Positions 1 to 9,000 of a stretch of DNA of 10,869 bases are shown in pieces. Source of the DNA: Bacteroidales bacterium (GTDB taxonomy: Bacteria > Bacteroidota > Bacteroidia > Bacteroidales > JAADGE01); NCBI GenBank assembly GCA_029932445.1, contig JAOZQB010000064.1, positions 3,784 to 14,652 of the forward strand, written 5' to 3'. The notes under the pieces were generated by a model that was not told where the DNA came from, ran no database searches, and was given only the letters and a program-made list of their open reading frames with translations. The position numbers and the translations under genes are program-made. Within the stretch, counting starts at the first letter, position 1; every line of letters begins with the position of its first letter.

Positions 1-626
1 AATTCCGTTTTTAATAGATCGGCAAATTCACTTAATATCATTGCAGATGCTCCCCATATTTCAAACTCATCAAATATATAAAACGGTGCCGTAATCGTTT
101 GATTTCTTACCTTAAAAGTTTTTTCAATTCGTTTTGCTGTTAAAATATCCCTGATATCAAGTCCGTAAACTTTTTGCACCTCATCCGAATTCATTTTTAT
201 TTCGGGTTTAGTATCAATCATTCCGACAAAGGGTTTCACAGAAAAATTACTAACCGGAATAATCAACGGTGTTAATGATTTTAAAATTTCTACATAAACT
301 TTATTTATTCCAATCTCTTCCTCCGTTTCACGTAATGCCGTATTTATCAGGTTATTATCATCTATTTCAAATTTTCCTCCCGGAAAAGCAATTTGTCCCG
401 AATGACGACCTCCGTCATTTGCTCGTTTAATAAACAACAATTGAAAGGAACCGTTTTCGGGAAATAACAATAACAAAACTGCACTTTTTTTTATTTTCTC
501 GGCATCAATATCAAAAGAAATATTCAATCGACTTTCAGGGATCATTTTCAGTTGTGAGGCACTGCCGGGTAAATCATTCCGGAAAGCTTTTAATAATCTG
601 TTTTTTATTTCATTATTATTATGCAT
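1..626 (-). CDS. NUDIX hydrolase, CoA-pyrophosphatase (NudL-like) type; 3' end cut by the window
   Basis: Translating the minus strand from the ATG at 626 gives at least 208 residues with no stop before the window edge, so the C-terminus is missing, probably by only a few residues given the usual family length. Residues 19-30 read LPGSASQLKMIP, typical of the N-terminus of bacterial CoA pyrophosphatases. Residues 72-84 read GGRHSGQIAFPGG, the NudL-type extension. The Nudix helix REtEEEIG follows at 99-106 and supplies the metal-binding glutamates. The upstream Nudix-box glutamate position appears to be Asp (around residue 90). Known family members hydrolyse CoA and its derivatives to phosphopantetheine and 3',5'-ADP in the cytoplasm. 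No signal peptide is seen. The gene starts 9 bases after the stop of the permease gene, so the two are probably co-transcribed. Family assignment is firm; exact substrate is inferred. Confidence 0.87.
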   Translation of the reverse strand, partial: MHNNNEIKNRLLKAFRNDLPGSASQLKMIPESRLNISFDIDAEKIKKSAVLLLLFPENGSFQLLFIKRANDGGRHSGQIAFPGGKFEIDDNNLINTALRETEEEIGINKVYVEILKSLTPLIIPVSNFSVKPFVGMIDTKPEIKMNSDEVQKVYGLDIRDILTAKRIEKTFKVRNQTITAPFYIFDEFEIWGASAMILSEFADLLKTE

Positions 627-635
627 TCCGAAAAT

Positions 636-1910
636 TTATTTAAAATTAATTGTTTTTGCAGGATGAATTTTTGCCACTAAAAGTGCCGGTAAAATTAAAA
701 CAAAGACACTGATAATCAAGGTTCCGATATCTAAAAGCAGAAAATTCAGAAAATTCAAATCAACCGGGACACTGTTAACATAATATAAATCAGGATTTAA
801 GGGAATTAGTTTTAGATATTTTTGTAAAACTAAAATAATAAAACCCAGCACATTCCCGATGATTAAACCCTTTAAAATTAAAAACATTCCGTTATATAAA
901 AAAATTGATATTATTTTTGAATTATCAGCTCCCAATGCTTTTAAAATACCGATCATCGTGGTTCGTTCTAAAATAATCGTCAATAATGCCGCAATCATAC
1001 TCAAAACCGAAACAATAATCATTAAAGTCAGGATTACTGCAACATTGGTATCGGAAAGCTTCAACCATTGCACGATAAATGTATTGTCTCTCAAATAATT
1101 ACTCACTTGCAACATACTTCCGTCTTCACTTATTACCGATGCAACTTCATCTTGAACTTTTTGTGTCATTTCTTCCGGATTAACGAAATCATCAATAAAG
1201 ATTTCAAATCCGCTGATTTGATCAGTACTCCAATTATTTATTTTTTGAATATGCCTGATATCGCAAATCGCAATCATTTTATCCAATTCATCCATGCCGG
1301 TTTTGTATATTCCGCAAATATTAAACCTGCGAGCTTTCGGCGGATTTTGAATAAAGTAAACATCCATCTTATCTCCCTCATTATAGCCCAACAAGTTTGC
1401 AGTTTTTTCAGAAATTAAGATATCATTTGTTTTTTTAGCAGAAGATACATCGGGTAATCTCCCCAGTATTAAATTTTCTTTCAGGAAATCCCAATTATAG
1501 TCTGAAGCAACACCCTTTAAAACAATTCCCTGAACTTCTGTTTTTGTTTTTATAATACCGGGTTTTGTTGTATATATTTGAATATGATTGATACCGTTTA
1601 TATTTGTAATACCGGGATAAAACGACTGATTTTTACTAATCGGAAGCGTTTCATAAGTTTCATTAATATCACGGTTTTTTATTGTAATATGTGCCTGAAA
1701 ACCTATTATTTTCTTGTAAACACCGTGCTTAAATCCGGTTACAACAGAAACGGTAATAATCATTACGGCAATTCCTACAGCCACAACACTAACGGCAATA
1801 TTCAGAACCGAAGCAGACATTTTTTTCTTATTGGTCCGATTAAAAGTGATGCGTTTTGCCGTAAATAATGAAAAATTCAAAAGATTATTGTTAAGTTTAA
1901 ATATCTGCAA
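636..1910 (-). CDS. FtsX/LolC-family ABC transporter permease
   Basis: This is an inner-membrane permease of the lipoprotein-releasing (LolC/LolE) or MacB-like FtsX superfamily. The topology is the usual four-helix one: a first membrane segment at about residues 36-58, a large periplasmic domain at about 60-280, then three segments at about 286-313, 333-362 and 388-414. The conserved coupling region ERTTMIGILKALGA (315-328) and the terminal HPAKTINF are typical. The N-terminal FTAKRI (16-21) matches the AKR motif before helix 1. The ATPase partner (LolD type) is not in the window. The longest frame opens at a TTG at 1910, and no ATG occurs before residue 31, which lies inside the conserved N-terminus. 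A TTG at codon 11 (1880) would give a start of the form MNFSLFTAKRI, which looks more family-like. The start is therefore uncertain. Substrate (lipoprotein or other) cannot be read from the sequence. Confidence 0.88.
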   Translation of the reverse strand: MQIFKLNNNLLNFSLFTAKRITFNRTNKKKMSASVLNIAVSVVAVGIAVMIITVSVVTGFKHGVYKKIIGFQAHITIKNRDINETYETLPISKNQSFYPGITNINGINHIQIYTTKPGIIKTKTEVQGIVLKGVASDYNWDFLKENLILGRLPDVSSAKKTNDILISEKTANLLGYNEGDKMDVYFIQNPPKARRFNICGIYKTGMDELDKMIAICDIRHIQKINNWSTDQISGFEIFIDDFVNPEEMTQKVQDEVASVISEDGSMLQVSNYLRDNTFIVQWLKLSDTNVAVILTLMIIVSVLSMIAALLTIILERTTMIGILKALGADNSKIISIFLYNGMFLILKGLIIGNVLGFIILVLQKYLKLIPLNPDLYYVNSVPVDLNFLNFLLLDIGTLIISVFVLILPALLVAKIHPAKTINFK

Positions 1911-1915
1911 AAATA
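1908..1915 (-). promoter_or_regulatory. Possible Bacteroidota -7 element for the permease-NUDIX pair
   Basis: The minus strand reads TATTTTTG here, an exact fit to the Bacteroidota -7 consensus TAnnTTTG. It lies between the upstream terminator and the permease coding region, where a promoter is needed. It overlaps the TTG at 1910, so if it is real, translation should start downstream, for example at the TTG at 1880. No good TTTG -33 element is visible at the expected distance, and short AT-rich matches occur by chance, so this is only a candidate. Confidence 0.3.
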
Positions 1916-1945
1916 GTTTTATTTTTTATTTCGTTATATAAGTTA

Positions 1946-1982
1946 AAATAAAAACTCCCCGCAAAAATTAATCTGCGAGGAG
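1946..1982 (-). terminator. Rho-independent terminator of the FecR-SusCD operon
   Basis: On the minus strand, bases 1982-1974 (CTCCTCGCA) pair with 1963-1955 (TGCGGGGAG) as a 9-bp stem with one U-G wobble and a 10-base loop. A T-rich tract follows directly (TTTTATTTT, 1954-1946). On the plus strand the wobble position becomes a C/A mismatch and there is no comparable T tract, so the element is oriented for minus-strand transcripts. It sits 28 bases past the stop of the lipoprotein gene and separates the operon from the permease gene. Confidence 0.85.
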
Positions 1983-2010
1983 AAACCATAAAAAAATAAA
2001 AAAAATACGC

Positions 2011-3144
2011 TTATTTTAATTTTTCAATTGTTTCTTTTATTTGCTTTTTAACAGTTTCATTCTGTTCATTTTTTAATGCAATTTCCAAATCAGGTAATGC
2101 GGCCGAATATTCTGTTTGCATCAATAAATATGCAGCATGTTTTCTTACTTCCGGATTTTCATCTCGCAACATACCGATATTCCATCTTACTGCAGGTCGC
2201 GAACGATAAGAAAATAATTCATCCATTGCAGAAATTTGCAATTCAAGACTGTCTGTCAGCAAGTTATAAAATAATTCTTTTTCATGTTTACGACGTGATT
2301 TATCAAAGAAAATTGCCTTATCATTAATTTGAGATCGAACCCAAAACGTATCATAATCAACAATTTCATGAGAACTTACCAAACGAGCCATTCGCGGAAC
2401 CATCCAACGCATTCCCGGAGTAGCTTCGGGATGTCCTGCAATACCGAAGATTTTACCTTTGCCGGCATCTTCAAAATAAATAAATGTTTTGCCGGGAGTT
2501 AATCCGCTCGGAGCAAAATCATCGGGATGAATGTCGGAAACAAATTTTCCGAGTTCGGAAGTATCTTCTTTTGTGTTGTCTTTAAGTTGCATTACGGGAC
2601 CGTCATAATATTGAAGAAATAAATTATGGTTTTTCAATTCGGGGAAATATTTTGTTCCTTGTTCCGTTAATTTGAATTGAACTAATCCTCTGCCTCTGTT
2701 GTAATGTGCCCTGTCCAACTGTTTGTAATTCGATAATTTTAAAGAAGGGTATCCGTTGGTTGACATGGTCATAAATCCGCCGGCACAAATACCGATTAAA
2801 CCTTTGCCGTCTTGCAGAACAAATTTACGAATGCTTTCAACCCCGGTTTTGCCCAGATTGTTTAATTCTTTGCTTCCGCTTCCGCCGGGAAAAATAATCA
2901 CATCAAAATCCGATAATTTTCCGGCTGCGATATCGTATCCGTCAATTGCACTTTCTTCAATGCCTTTATCAATTTTCAGAGCTTCCAAAGTTTCTGTAAC
3001 ACATACCGGACTTGCTCCGTTTCCGGAAAATACGGCAACTTGTATTTTATCAGAATTGATATTATCGGCATTATTTTTTGCCGGTTCAGTTTTGCATGAA
3101 AAAAGAGAAACAAATAATACGAATATTAATAATTTGATTTTCAT
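2011..3144 (-). CDS. Lipoprotein with class I glutamine-amidotransferase-like (BPL_N type) domain and C-terminal HEAT-like helices
   Basis: The product is 377 residues. Residues 1-16 form a lipoprotein signal ending in the lipobox LFSC, with Cys17 as the lipidated residue. Residues 34-260 look like the class I GATase-like fold related to the biotin-protein-ligase N-terminal domain (BPL_N). Visible motifs are VAVFSGNGA (36-44), DVIIFPGGSG (81-90), the nucleophile elbow GICAGG with Cys120, and GHPEAT with His238 and Glu240. A full Cys-His-Glu triad is thus present, which suggests a working hydrolase or amidotransferase. Residues 312-377 (NPEVRKHAAYLL, then ALPDLEIALKNE) resemble HEAT or PBS-lyase-like repeats that may bind a partner. 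The ATG at 3144 fits the signal peptide. The gene begins 52 bases after the Ntn-hydrolase gene and is followed by a terminator, so it is the last gene of the operon. The true substrate is unknown; the family has few characterised members. Confidence 0.85.
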   Translation of the reverse strand: MKIKLLIFVLFVSLFSCKTEPAKNNADNINSDKIQVAVFSGNGASPVCVTETLEALKIDKGIEESAIDGYDIAAGKLSDFDVIIFPGGSGSKELNNLGKTGVESIRKFVLQDGKGLIGICAGGFMTMSTNGYPSLKLSNYKQLDRAHYNRGRGLVQFKLTEQGTKYFPELKNHNLFLQYYDGPVMQLKDNTKEDTSELGKFVSDIHPDDFAPSGLTPGKTFIYFEDAGKGKIFGIAGHPEATPGMRWMVPRMARLVSSHEIVDYDTFWVRSQINDKAIFFDKSRRKHEKELFYNLLTDSLELQISAMDELFSYRSRPAVRWNIGMLRDENPEVRKHAAYLLMQTEYSAALPDLEIALKNEQNETVKKQIKETIEKLK

Positions 3145-3202
3145 TTACTTACAATTATGTATATCGTTTATATTATTATGTTTTGTTATTATTTACTTAC
3201 AA
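3143..3202 (-). repeat. Pair of exact 12-bp direct repeats around the intergenic gap
   Basis: ATTTACTTACAA (plus-strand reading) occurs at 3143-3154 and again at 3191-3202, 48 bases apart. One copy covers the start codon region of the lipoprotein gene (minus strand TTGTAAGTAAATG). The other covers the stop codon of the Ntn-hydrolase gene. The repeat is directly visible. It may be chance in AT-rich DNA, a remnant of a small duplication, or part of the translation-initiation context. Confidence 0.4.
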
Positions 3203-4435
3203 ATTCAAATCAAATTCTTTTTTATACATCGTTTTTATGTATGTATTTACCCAAGAATAATAATCTTCAATTTTTGATTTTGAAATATCATTTTTTTGCA
3301 TTTCAGAAATCAGCTTATATGCTTTTTTATAAACCGTATCATCATAAGGACGAATACGTTGGGTTATTCCTGAATTTTCAGAATTTGCCAATGCATTTAC
3401 ATTTAAGTATTTTCTTTCAAATTTACCCCACCGTATCGGGAAACATTGTTTTTTCAAGGTCAAAGCTGCATTACAAATCGGAGAATCTTTGATTTTATCA
3501 TTATACTTTAAAATTTCCGGAAAATTATCTTTTGCTTTTATCCAAATCGGAATAGTAACGGATGCAAGCGGAAAACCTACAACAGACCACATTACGGAAT
3601 GTTCGGGGTTTTCATCTTTCATAACACCCTGCACAACACATGATGATGATGAACCTGTTCTCGGAATATAATCTCCGAATGCTGCGAATGTCGGTGTATT
3701 TGCCGGGCGATTTCCGTATTTATTGAATAAATCTTCTTTTATAAGCGAATGATATAAAGTTCGAGTAACTTTTTGTTGAATAAATTGTGCATCCATTGTA
3801 TTGGTTGACACTGCATTATAGAATAACTCATTTGCCGTATTATAACGAATATAACCGCTGCTTTCCGTTCCGAGTTTTCCTGTATGGGAATAATTTGTTC
3901 TGATGATATATCCGAAAGGAGCAACTTTAGGGTCATTGGCATCAAATTTTACATAGCCCCTGTTACTGAGTTCGTAATATGCCGCTCCGCCATTTCCGTC
4001 AATTACGCCGAAATTTGCTTCTAATCGAGTTGGTTTAGGCATACTGTCAAGCATTGCTTCAAAATCTTCCAAAGTTTTACAATTTTGCAGTGCTTGTTTC
4101 ATTAATATGCCTTCAGCACCTGTTTGCTTAATCCCGTCACCGATATTTAAATTATAAGATGCCGAATTCATAATTGCAAAACCGGTTTCGTTATAACCAA
4201 TCCAAATACTTTTACCTTTCAAGTCTTTTGAATTTACCAAACCGATGCAAGTATATTCCCCGTCATCAAAATAACGAATAATATTATTGACAGCCCATGT
4301 GTCGCGATTTTTCCAGAGTAAAGGACGACCGTCTTTTGTGTATTTGCCTGATATCACTGCTGTTGTGCAAGCATTTGTGTGATAAGATACAAATACGAAT
4401 AAAAATAGAATTGATATTATTAATATTTTTTTCAT
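3197..4435 (-). CDS. Exported Ntn-hydrolase, choloylglycine hydrolase / C45 acyltransferase-like (linear amide C-N hydrolase)
   Basis: The 412-residue product has a hydrophobic signal peptide (1-22) ending in TNA, directly followed by Cys23. Cleavage there would expose an N-terminal Cys, the nucleophile of this fold. Supporting motifs are CTTAVISGKYTKDGRPLLWKN (from 23, with Arg44-Asp45 next), GFAIMNSASYN (85-95), the ANFGVIDGNGGAAYYE strand pair (140-155) and RTNY (179-182), whose Asn181 fits the conserved catalytic Asn of choloylglycine-type hydrolases. Such enzymes cleave linear amide bonds, for example in conjugated bile acids, penicillin-type amides and N-acyl amino acids, or transfer acyl groups. 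The sequence does not fix the substrate. The TNAC context does not fit a lipobox, so a soluble periplasmic or secreted enzyme is more likely than a lipoprotein. It lies 56 bases after the SusD gene, probably in the same operon, so it may act on what SusCD captures. Confidence 0.85.
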   Translation of the reverse strand: MKKILIISILFLFVFVSYHTNACTTAVISGKYTKDGRPLLWKNRDTWAVNNIIRYFDDGEYTCIGLVNSKDLKGKSIWIGYNETGFAIMNSASYNLNIGDGIKQTGAEGILMKQALQNCKTLEDFEAMLDSMPKPTRLEANFGVIDGNGGAAYYELSNRGYVKFDANDPKVAPFGYIIRTNYSHTGKLGTESSGYIRYNTANELFYNAVSTNTMDAQFIQQKVTRTLYHSLIKEDLFNKYGNRPANTPTFAAFGDYIPRTGSSSSCVVQGVMKDENPEHSVMWSVVGFPLASVTIPIWIKAKDNFPEILKYNDKIKDSPICNAALTLKKQCFPIRWGKFERKYLNVNALANSENSGITQRIRPYDDTVYKKAYKLISEMQKNDISKSKIEDYYSWVNTYIKTMYKKEFDLNL

Positions 4436-4491
4436 CTTTAAAATTTAAAAATTAGAAATAATCAGCAGAATTATCACTACCTGATATTAAA

Positions 4492-5991
4492 TTATTTCAT
4501 CGGAAACCAACCACCATCCGAAGTATTTATGCCATCCGCATTTGCTGCACCTCCAAATGTGTATATAGGCAAATCCAAAACATTTAACTGTTCTGCAGGA
4601 ATGGGGAAATGTAAAGGTGTTCCTTCCTGTAACATATCTCTTCGTCTCATATCAAAAAATGCAATTCCGTAACCGGTCATTATTAATTCAATATCTCTTT
4701 CATAAAATAATGCTTTTAAAAAATCAGCATCAGAAATACTGTAATCCAACAGAGTCAAACTGCCTCTGGTAACACGTGTTCCGGCATTAATGAAATCAAT
4801 TGCTTCATTTTTTGCTAACGTATGAAATAATGCTTCAGCTTTTATTAACTCATTTTCCGCAATACTAAAATCAATAACATTACCGGGATTTGAAAAAGAA
4901 TACGGGTAACGCGTATATTCATAATTTGAATAATGATAATAGCCTCTTTCGGGTTTAAAATTACAAACTCCGTCATAAGAAAAATCTGACAATAATCTGG
5001 CATCATTTGAAGTTGCAATTCCCGGTGCCGGCTCTGAATTTAAATCCGGATACCTGTAAGGATATGAAGGGTCTAACATATTGATAATTCGGGCATCAAT
5101 TCTTACCCAATTATCACGTGCAACCGAATAATGAAAAAAATGATTATACCATGTAACATTATCCATATAAGGCGCTAAATCTCTTTGAATACCGTTATTT
5201 GCATAATTTAACACTTTGGTCCAATCAACTTGTTCATTTTCAGTTGCATTTCTCGAACCATAGACCATTAATCGTGCTGCAAATGAACTTGCTAATCTTG
5301 CGAGTTCATTATTAGAATATGTTGAACCGTTAATCCAATCATCCGGTATCGTAAAGCTGTTATTATTACATATTTCAATGCATTTATCTAAAGAAACAAC
5401 AGCAGAATCAATAACAACATTATATGGTGAAGCTTCTACTACCGATGGGTCATCGGTATTTTCCGTAATAATAAATGATTTATCAAAAGTTAATCCGAGA
5501 TAACCTAAGGTCAATCCTTGAATAAAAGAACTGAATGCACGAACCAATTCTGTATCTTCACCTTTGCCGTTTGTATTAAGCTCACCTATTTCCAATCCGT
5601 TCTTTAATGCAAATAAAACATCGTTCGCTTGAGATAAATTTGCATACATTCTATGATAATAGGTCTCGGTTATTAATTTCCAATCATACTCCTCTGAATT
5701 ATTAAATTCTTCACGCGGCTCTGAAGAAAGATCATACATCCCGCCGTTAAGCCAAGAACTGGTGCCTTGATCTGCCATTGTCCACATTGCCAAAACCGGA
5801 GAATAAGTATAAGCATGATATTGTGCCTTATACCAATTAAAAAACAAACTTGATGTTAATCCGTATATATTATCCGGATTTGTGAGAACAAGCTCTCTAT
5901 CCGGATTATTATTATATATCACGTTAAGATCTTTTGTACATGAAGACAAACTAACAATTAAAACTAGTATTATAATATATTTAAATTTCAT
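4492..5991 (-). CDS. SusD/RagB-family outer-membrane nutrient-binding lipoprotein
   Basis: The product has 499 residues and a lipoprotein signal ending in the lipobox LSSC, with Cys18 as lipidation site. The TKD that follows the Cys would suit surface export in Bacteroidota. The body is helix-rich, as expected for the TPR-like SusD fold. Its C-terminal part carries the hallmark RDIELIMTGYGIAFFDMRR (432-450), followed by HFPIPAEQLNV (461-471), which ends most SusD proteins. SusD proteins form the hinged lid on the SusC barrel and bind the incoming ligand at the cell surface. The gene begins 18 bases after the SusC stop, the standard order and spacing for a SusCD pair. Aromatic residues near the N-terminus (FFNWYKAQYHAYTY) could contribute to ligand binding, but this cannot be confirmed by eye. 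Ligand class is unknown; the downstream genes hint at something other than a simple glycan. Confidence 0.95.
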   Translation of the reverse strand: MKFKYIIILVLIVSLSSCTKDLNVIYNNNPDRELVLTNPDNIYGLTSSLFFNWYKAQYHAYTYSPVLAMWTMADQGTSSWLNGGMYDLSSEPREEFNNSEEYDWKLITETYYHRMYANLSQANDVLFALKNGLEIGELNTNGKGEDTELVRAFSSFIQGLTLGYLGLTFDKSFIITENTDDPSVVEASPYNVVIDSAVVSLDKCIEICNNNSFTIPDDWINGSTYSNNELARLASSFAARLMVYGSRNATENEQVDWTKVLNYANNGIQRDLAPYMDNVTWYNHFFHYSVARDNWVRIDARIINMLDPSYPYRYPDLNSEPAPGIATSNDARLLSDFSYDGVCNFKPERGYYHYSNYEYTRYPYSFSNPGNVIDFSIAENELIKAEALFHTLAKNEAIDFINAGTRVTRGSLTLLDYSISDADFLKALFYERDIELIMTGYGIAFFDMRRRDMLQEGTPLHFPIPAEQLNVLDLPIYTFGGAANADGINTSDGGWFPMK

Positions 5992-6009
5992 TGTACCAGG
6001 TTTTTTAAA

Positions 6010-9000
6010 TTAAAAAGTAAATTCTATTGATCCGGTTATTGTTCTAAAATTAGGATAACCGTAACTGTCGTAAGAAAAATTTGCGGAATAATTACTATTT
6101 CCGACTTCAGGATCATAACCCGTATATTTTGTGATTGTTAAAAGATTATGTGCGACCATTCCAAGTTTAACTGATTTAAGAATACCGCCAATCTTAGAAT
6201 CCTTTTTAAAATTATATAAATAAGCCAAAGACAGTTCTCTGAGTTTTAAAAAACCTCCGTCTTCAACAAAATAAGAATTTAAATTGTTCCCGTTATAAAA
6301 TGCTTGATAATAATATATTGATTTTTTTTGATCTTCCGGTTTTCCGGATTGATCAATTTCTCCGGCTCTGTTTTCTAAAAATAAATATTGTTTTGTTTTA
6401 TTATAAACATCACCGCCTTGTTTTAAAGACCAAAGCATATATAATGAAATCCCTTTATAAGAAAAATTCGTATTAAAATTTAAATTAAAATCAGGATTAC
6501 AATCTGCAATAATAACTTTGTCTTCTGTTCCGTCATTATCGGCATCTAATGCAACAGGAGTTTCCGAAGGACTACCTTCAGTTCCGGCAGAAATAACATA
6601 GCCTTCACTGTTAATTTCATAATCATCAATTGTCATTCCTTCAGGTAATTGGTTTGCCATATCATCCAAAGAAGTTAACCATTGATTCCCCAAAATTATT
6701 CCGTAGTTCTGACCGGGCTCTACTAAAAAGGCATCACGAGGACCGGTATAAAATTTATTTAATGCCAAATCTTCTATTTGTTGTCTTATTCTGTCAAAAT
6801 TAAAGCCAAATGATAATTTTATATACTTTTTATGAATGGCTTTTATATTTAATGAAAATTCTAAAGATTGAGATTTAATAGTACCTGCATTTTTTATTTG
6901 AGACGGAAAACCAAAATAATTACTTGCTGCCGGAACTTGTAATAATGCATCTTTTGTAGATGTTTCTGAATAACTTGCCGTAAAACTCATGATTTTTAAA
7001 AATTGAGCATCCAATGCATATTCAATTTCTGTTGATTCAGAAGGTTTTAAATTTTTATTACCGAGATGATCTTTATACAAATTACCGTTATCACTGTAAT
7101 ATGTTTCGTATTGATCGGAATAACCGGGTCTTTGACCGGAAGTACCGATTGCAGCTCTTAATTTTAATTCTTGTATTCCGGGAATTTCCACATCTTCCGT
7201 AATGCGATACGCCCCGGCTACTCTGTAATAAATATGCCATCTTTCATTTTCCCCGAACAGAGAAGAACCGTCTCTGCGAATTAAACCGGAAACAATATAT
7301 TTGCTCATATAATCCGCATCAACAATTCCGAATATATCAATTGCTTTTATTGTACCGTTATAAGATGAATTTTCAGATTGAGTAGGATCACTGTAATTAA
7401 ATTGAGGGATATTACTCACAATAAAATCTTTCCCTGAAGTATATGTATTATCCCAATCTTCCTGTTCATATAAATAACTGACTTTTGATTTTACGGTAAA
7501 ATCGTTAATAACTTTATTAAAATTTAGAGTTGTTTGAAAATTTTGAGAATTATTTTCATAATTTGTTTTCTCTAATAACCCTTTATAAAAAGCCGTATCC
7601 ATATATAAATACCCTTTTGGATTGTAACCTCTTGCAAATGAATGATATTTTTCATAGGTATATTTTGTTTCAAGATTCAACCAATTTGTAAATTGAATTT
7701 TAGAGCTGATATTGGTTAAAAAAGAATTTCTTTTAGATGTACTTTCTCTGTAATACAAGGGATACAAAGGATTTTCTGCAATACTCCACGGGTCCGGTTT
7801 ATAATGGTAAGGACTTCCGTCATCATTCGGCTTATTTAAGTCTACATCCGGTTGAACAAATAAAACATCGGAAAAACCTTTTGACGTACCGGGATTATCC
7901 GTTTCTGCCAACATATACATATTAGAAGTTGATATAGAGATATATTTCCCGATTTTTGTATCTGCATTAAATCTAAAATTTTTTCTGGAATAACCTTCGG
8001 TTGCAAATACAATTCCCGAATTTTTATGATTTTCAAAAGATAAAAACATATTTGTATTATTATCTTTTTTAGCCAAACTGAAATAATTTGTATAGTATTT
8101 CCCTTGTTTGAAAAATTCTTTTTGTTGATCTCTTACAATTGCATAATTTTGATCGGCATAAGCCGAATCAGTTAATAAACGGCTTCCTGAAATAACCCTT
8201 CCGTTATTATCATATGTTACACCTTCATATTTTGTATAAGGAAAATCAGCATTATCCGCTGCCAATTGATAAGGATGGTGTGTCGCTAAATTCAATTCAT
8301 TTTGCAAATTTGAAATTCCGTATTCATTACGAACTCTAATTTTAAAACTTTCTTTTAAATTTTTTCCTCTTTTAGTTGTAATTACAATAACACCGTTACC
8401 GGCTTTTGAACCGTATAATGCAGAAGCAGCTGCACCTTTGACAACTTCGTATGAAGCAATATCATCAACATTTATATCTGCTAAATTTGTATTTACCATA
8501 ACACCATCAACAATAATCAACGGCGGGCTGTTTCCTCGTATTGATGTAGCCCCTCTCATTTGGATTGTTGTACCGCTTCCGGGTGAACCGAAAGAACTTT
8601 TTACTAAAATGCCCGGAATTTTTCCTTGTAACGCAGAAGCAGATGAACTTGCAGGTGCCTCACTCAATTTATCTGCATTGATTTTATTAACTGTAACAGC
8701 TAATTTTTTTGTCGGTGTATTTCCGGCAACACCGGATACAATAACTTCTTCAATATCAAATAAGTCTTCTTGAAGGACAACATTAATTTCGGTTTGATTA
8801 CCTATTACAACTTCTTTTGTTTTATAACCAATATAATTAAAAATTAATGTCTTTATTTTTTGATTTACGGTAATTATGTATTTCCCTTCACTATCAGTCA
8901 TTGCAGCAATACTATTATCTTCTTTAGCAATAACGGAAACACCGGGAATAAAATCCCCGGTATTATTTTTTACCGTTCCGGTAATTGTTTTTTCCGTATA

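Noticed and set aside
2756..3277. Plus-strand open frame of 173 codons
   Set aside because: It runs antisense to the well-supported lipoprotein gene, matches no recognisable family, and has a composition typical of a shadow frame. The other plus-strand frames over the minus-strand genes were rejected for the same reason.
4461..4485. Hairpin between SusD and the Ntn-hydrolase (ATCAG...CTGAT)
   Set aside because: The stem is only 5 bp with a 15-base loop and has no following T tract, so it is not a credible terminator or attenuator.
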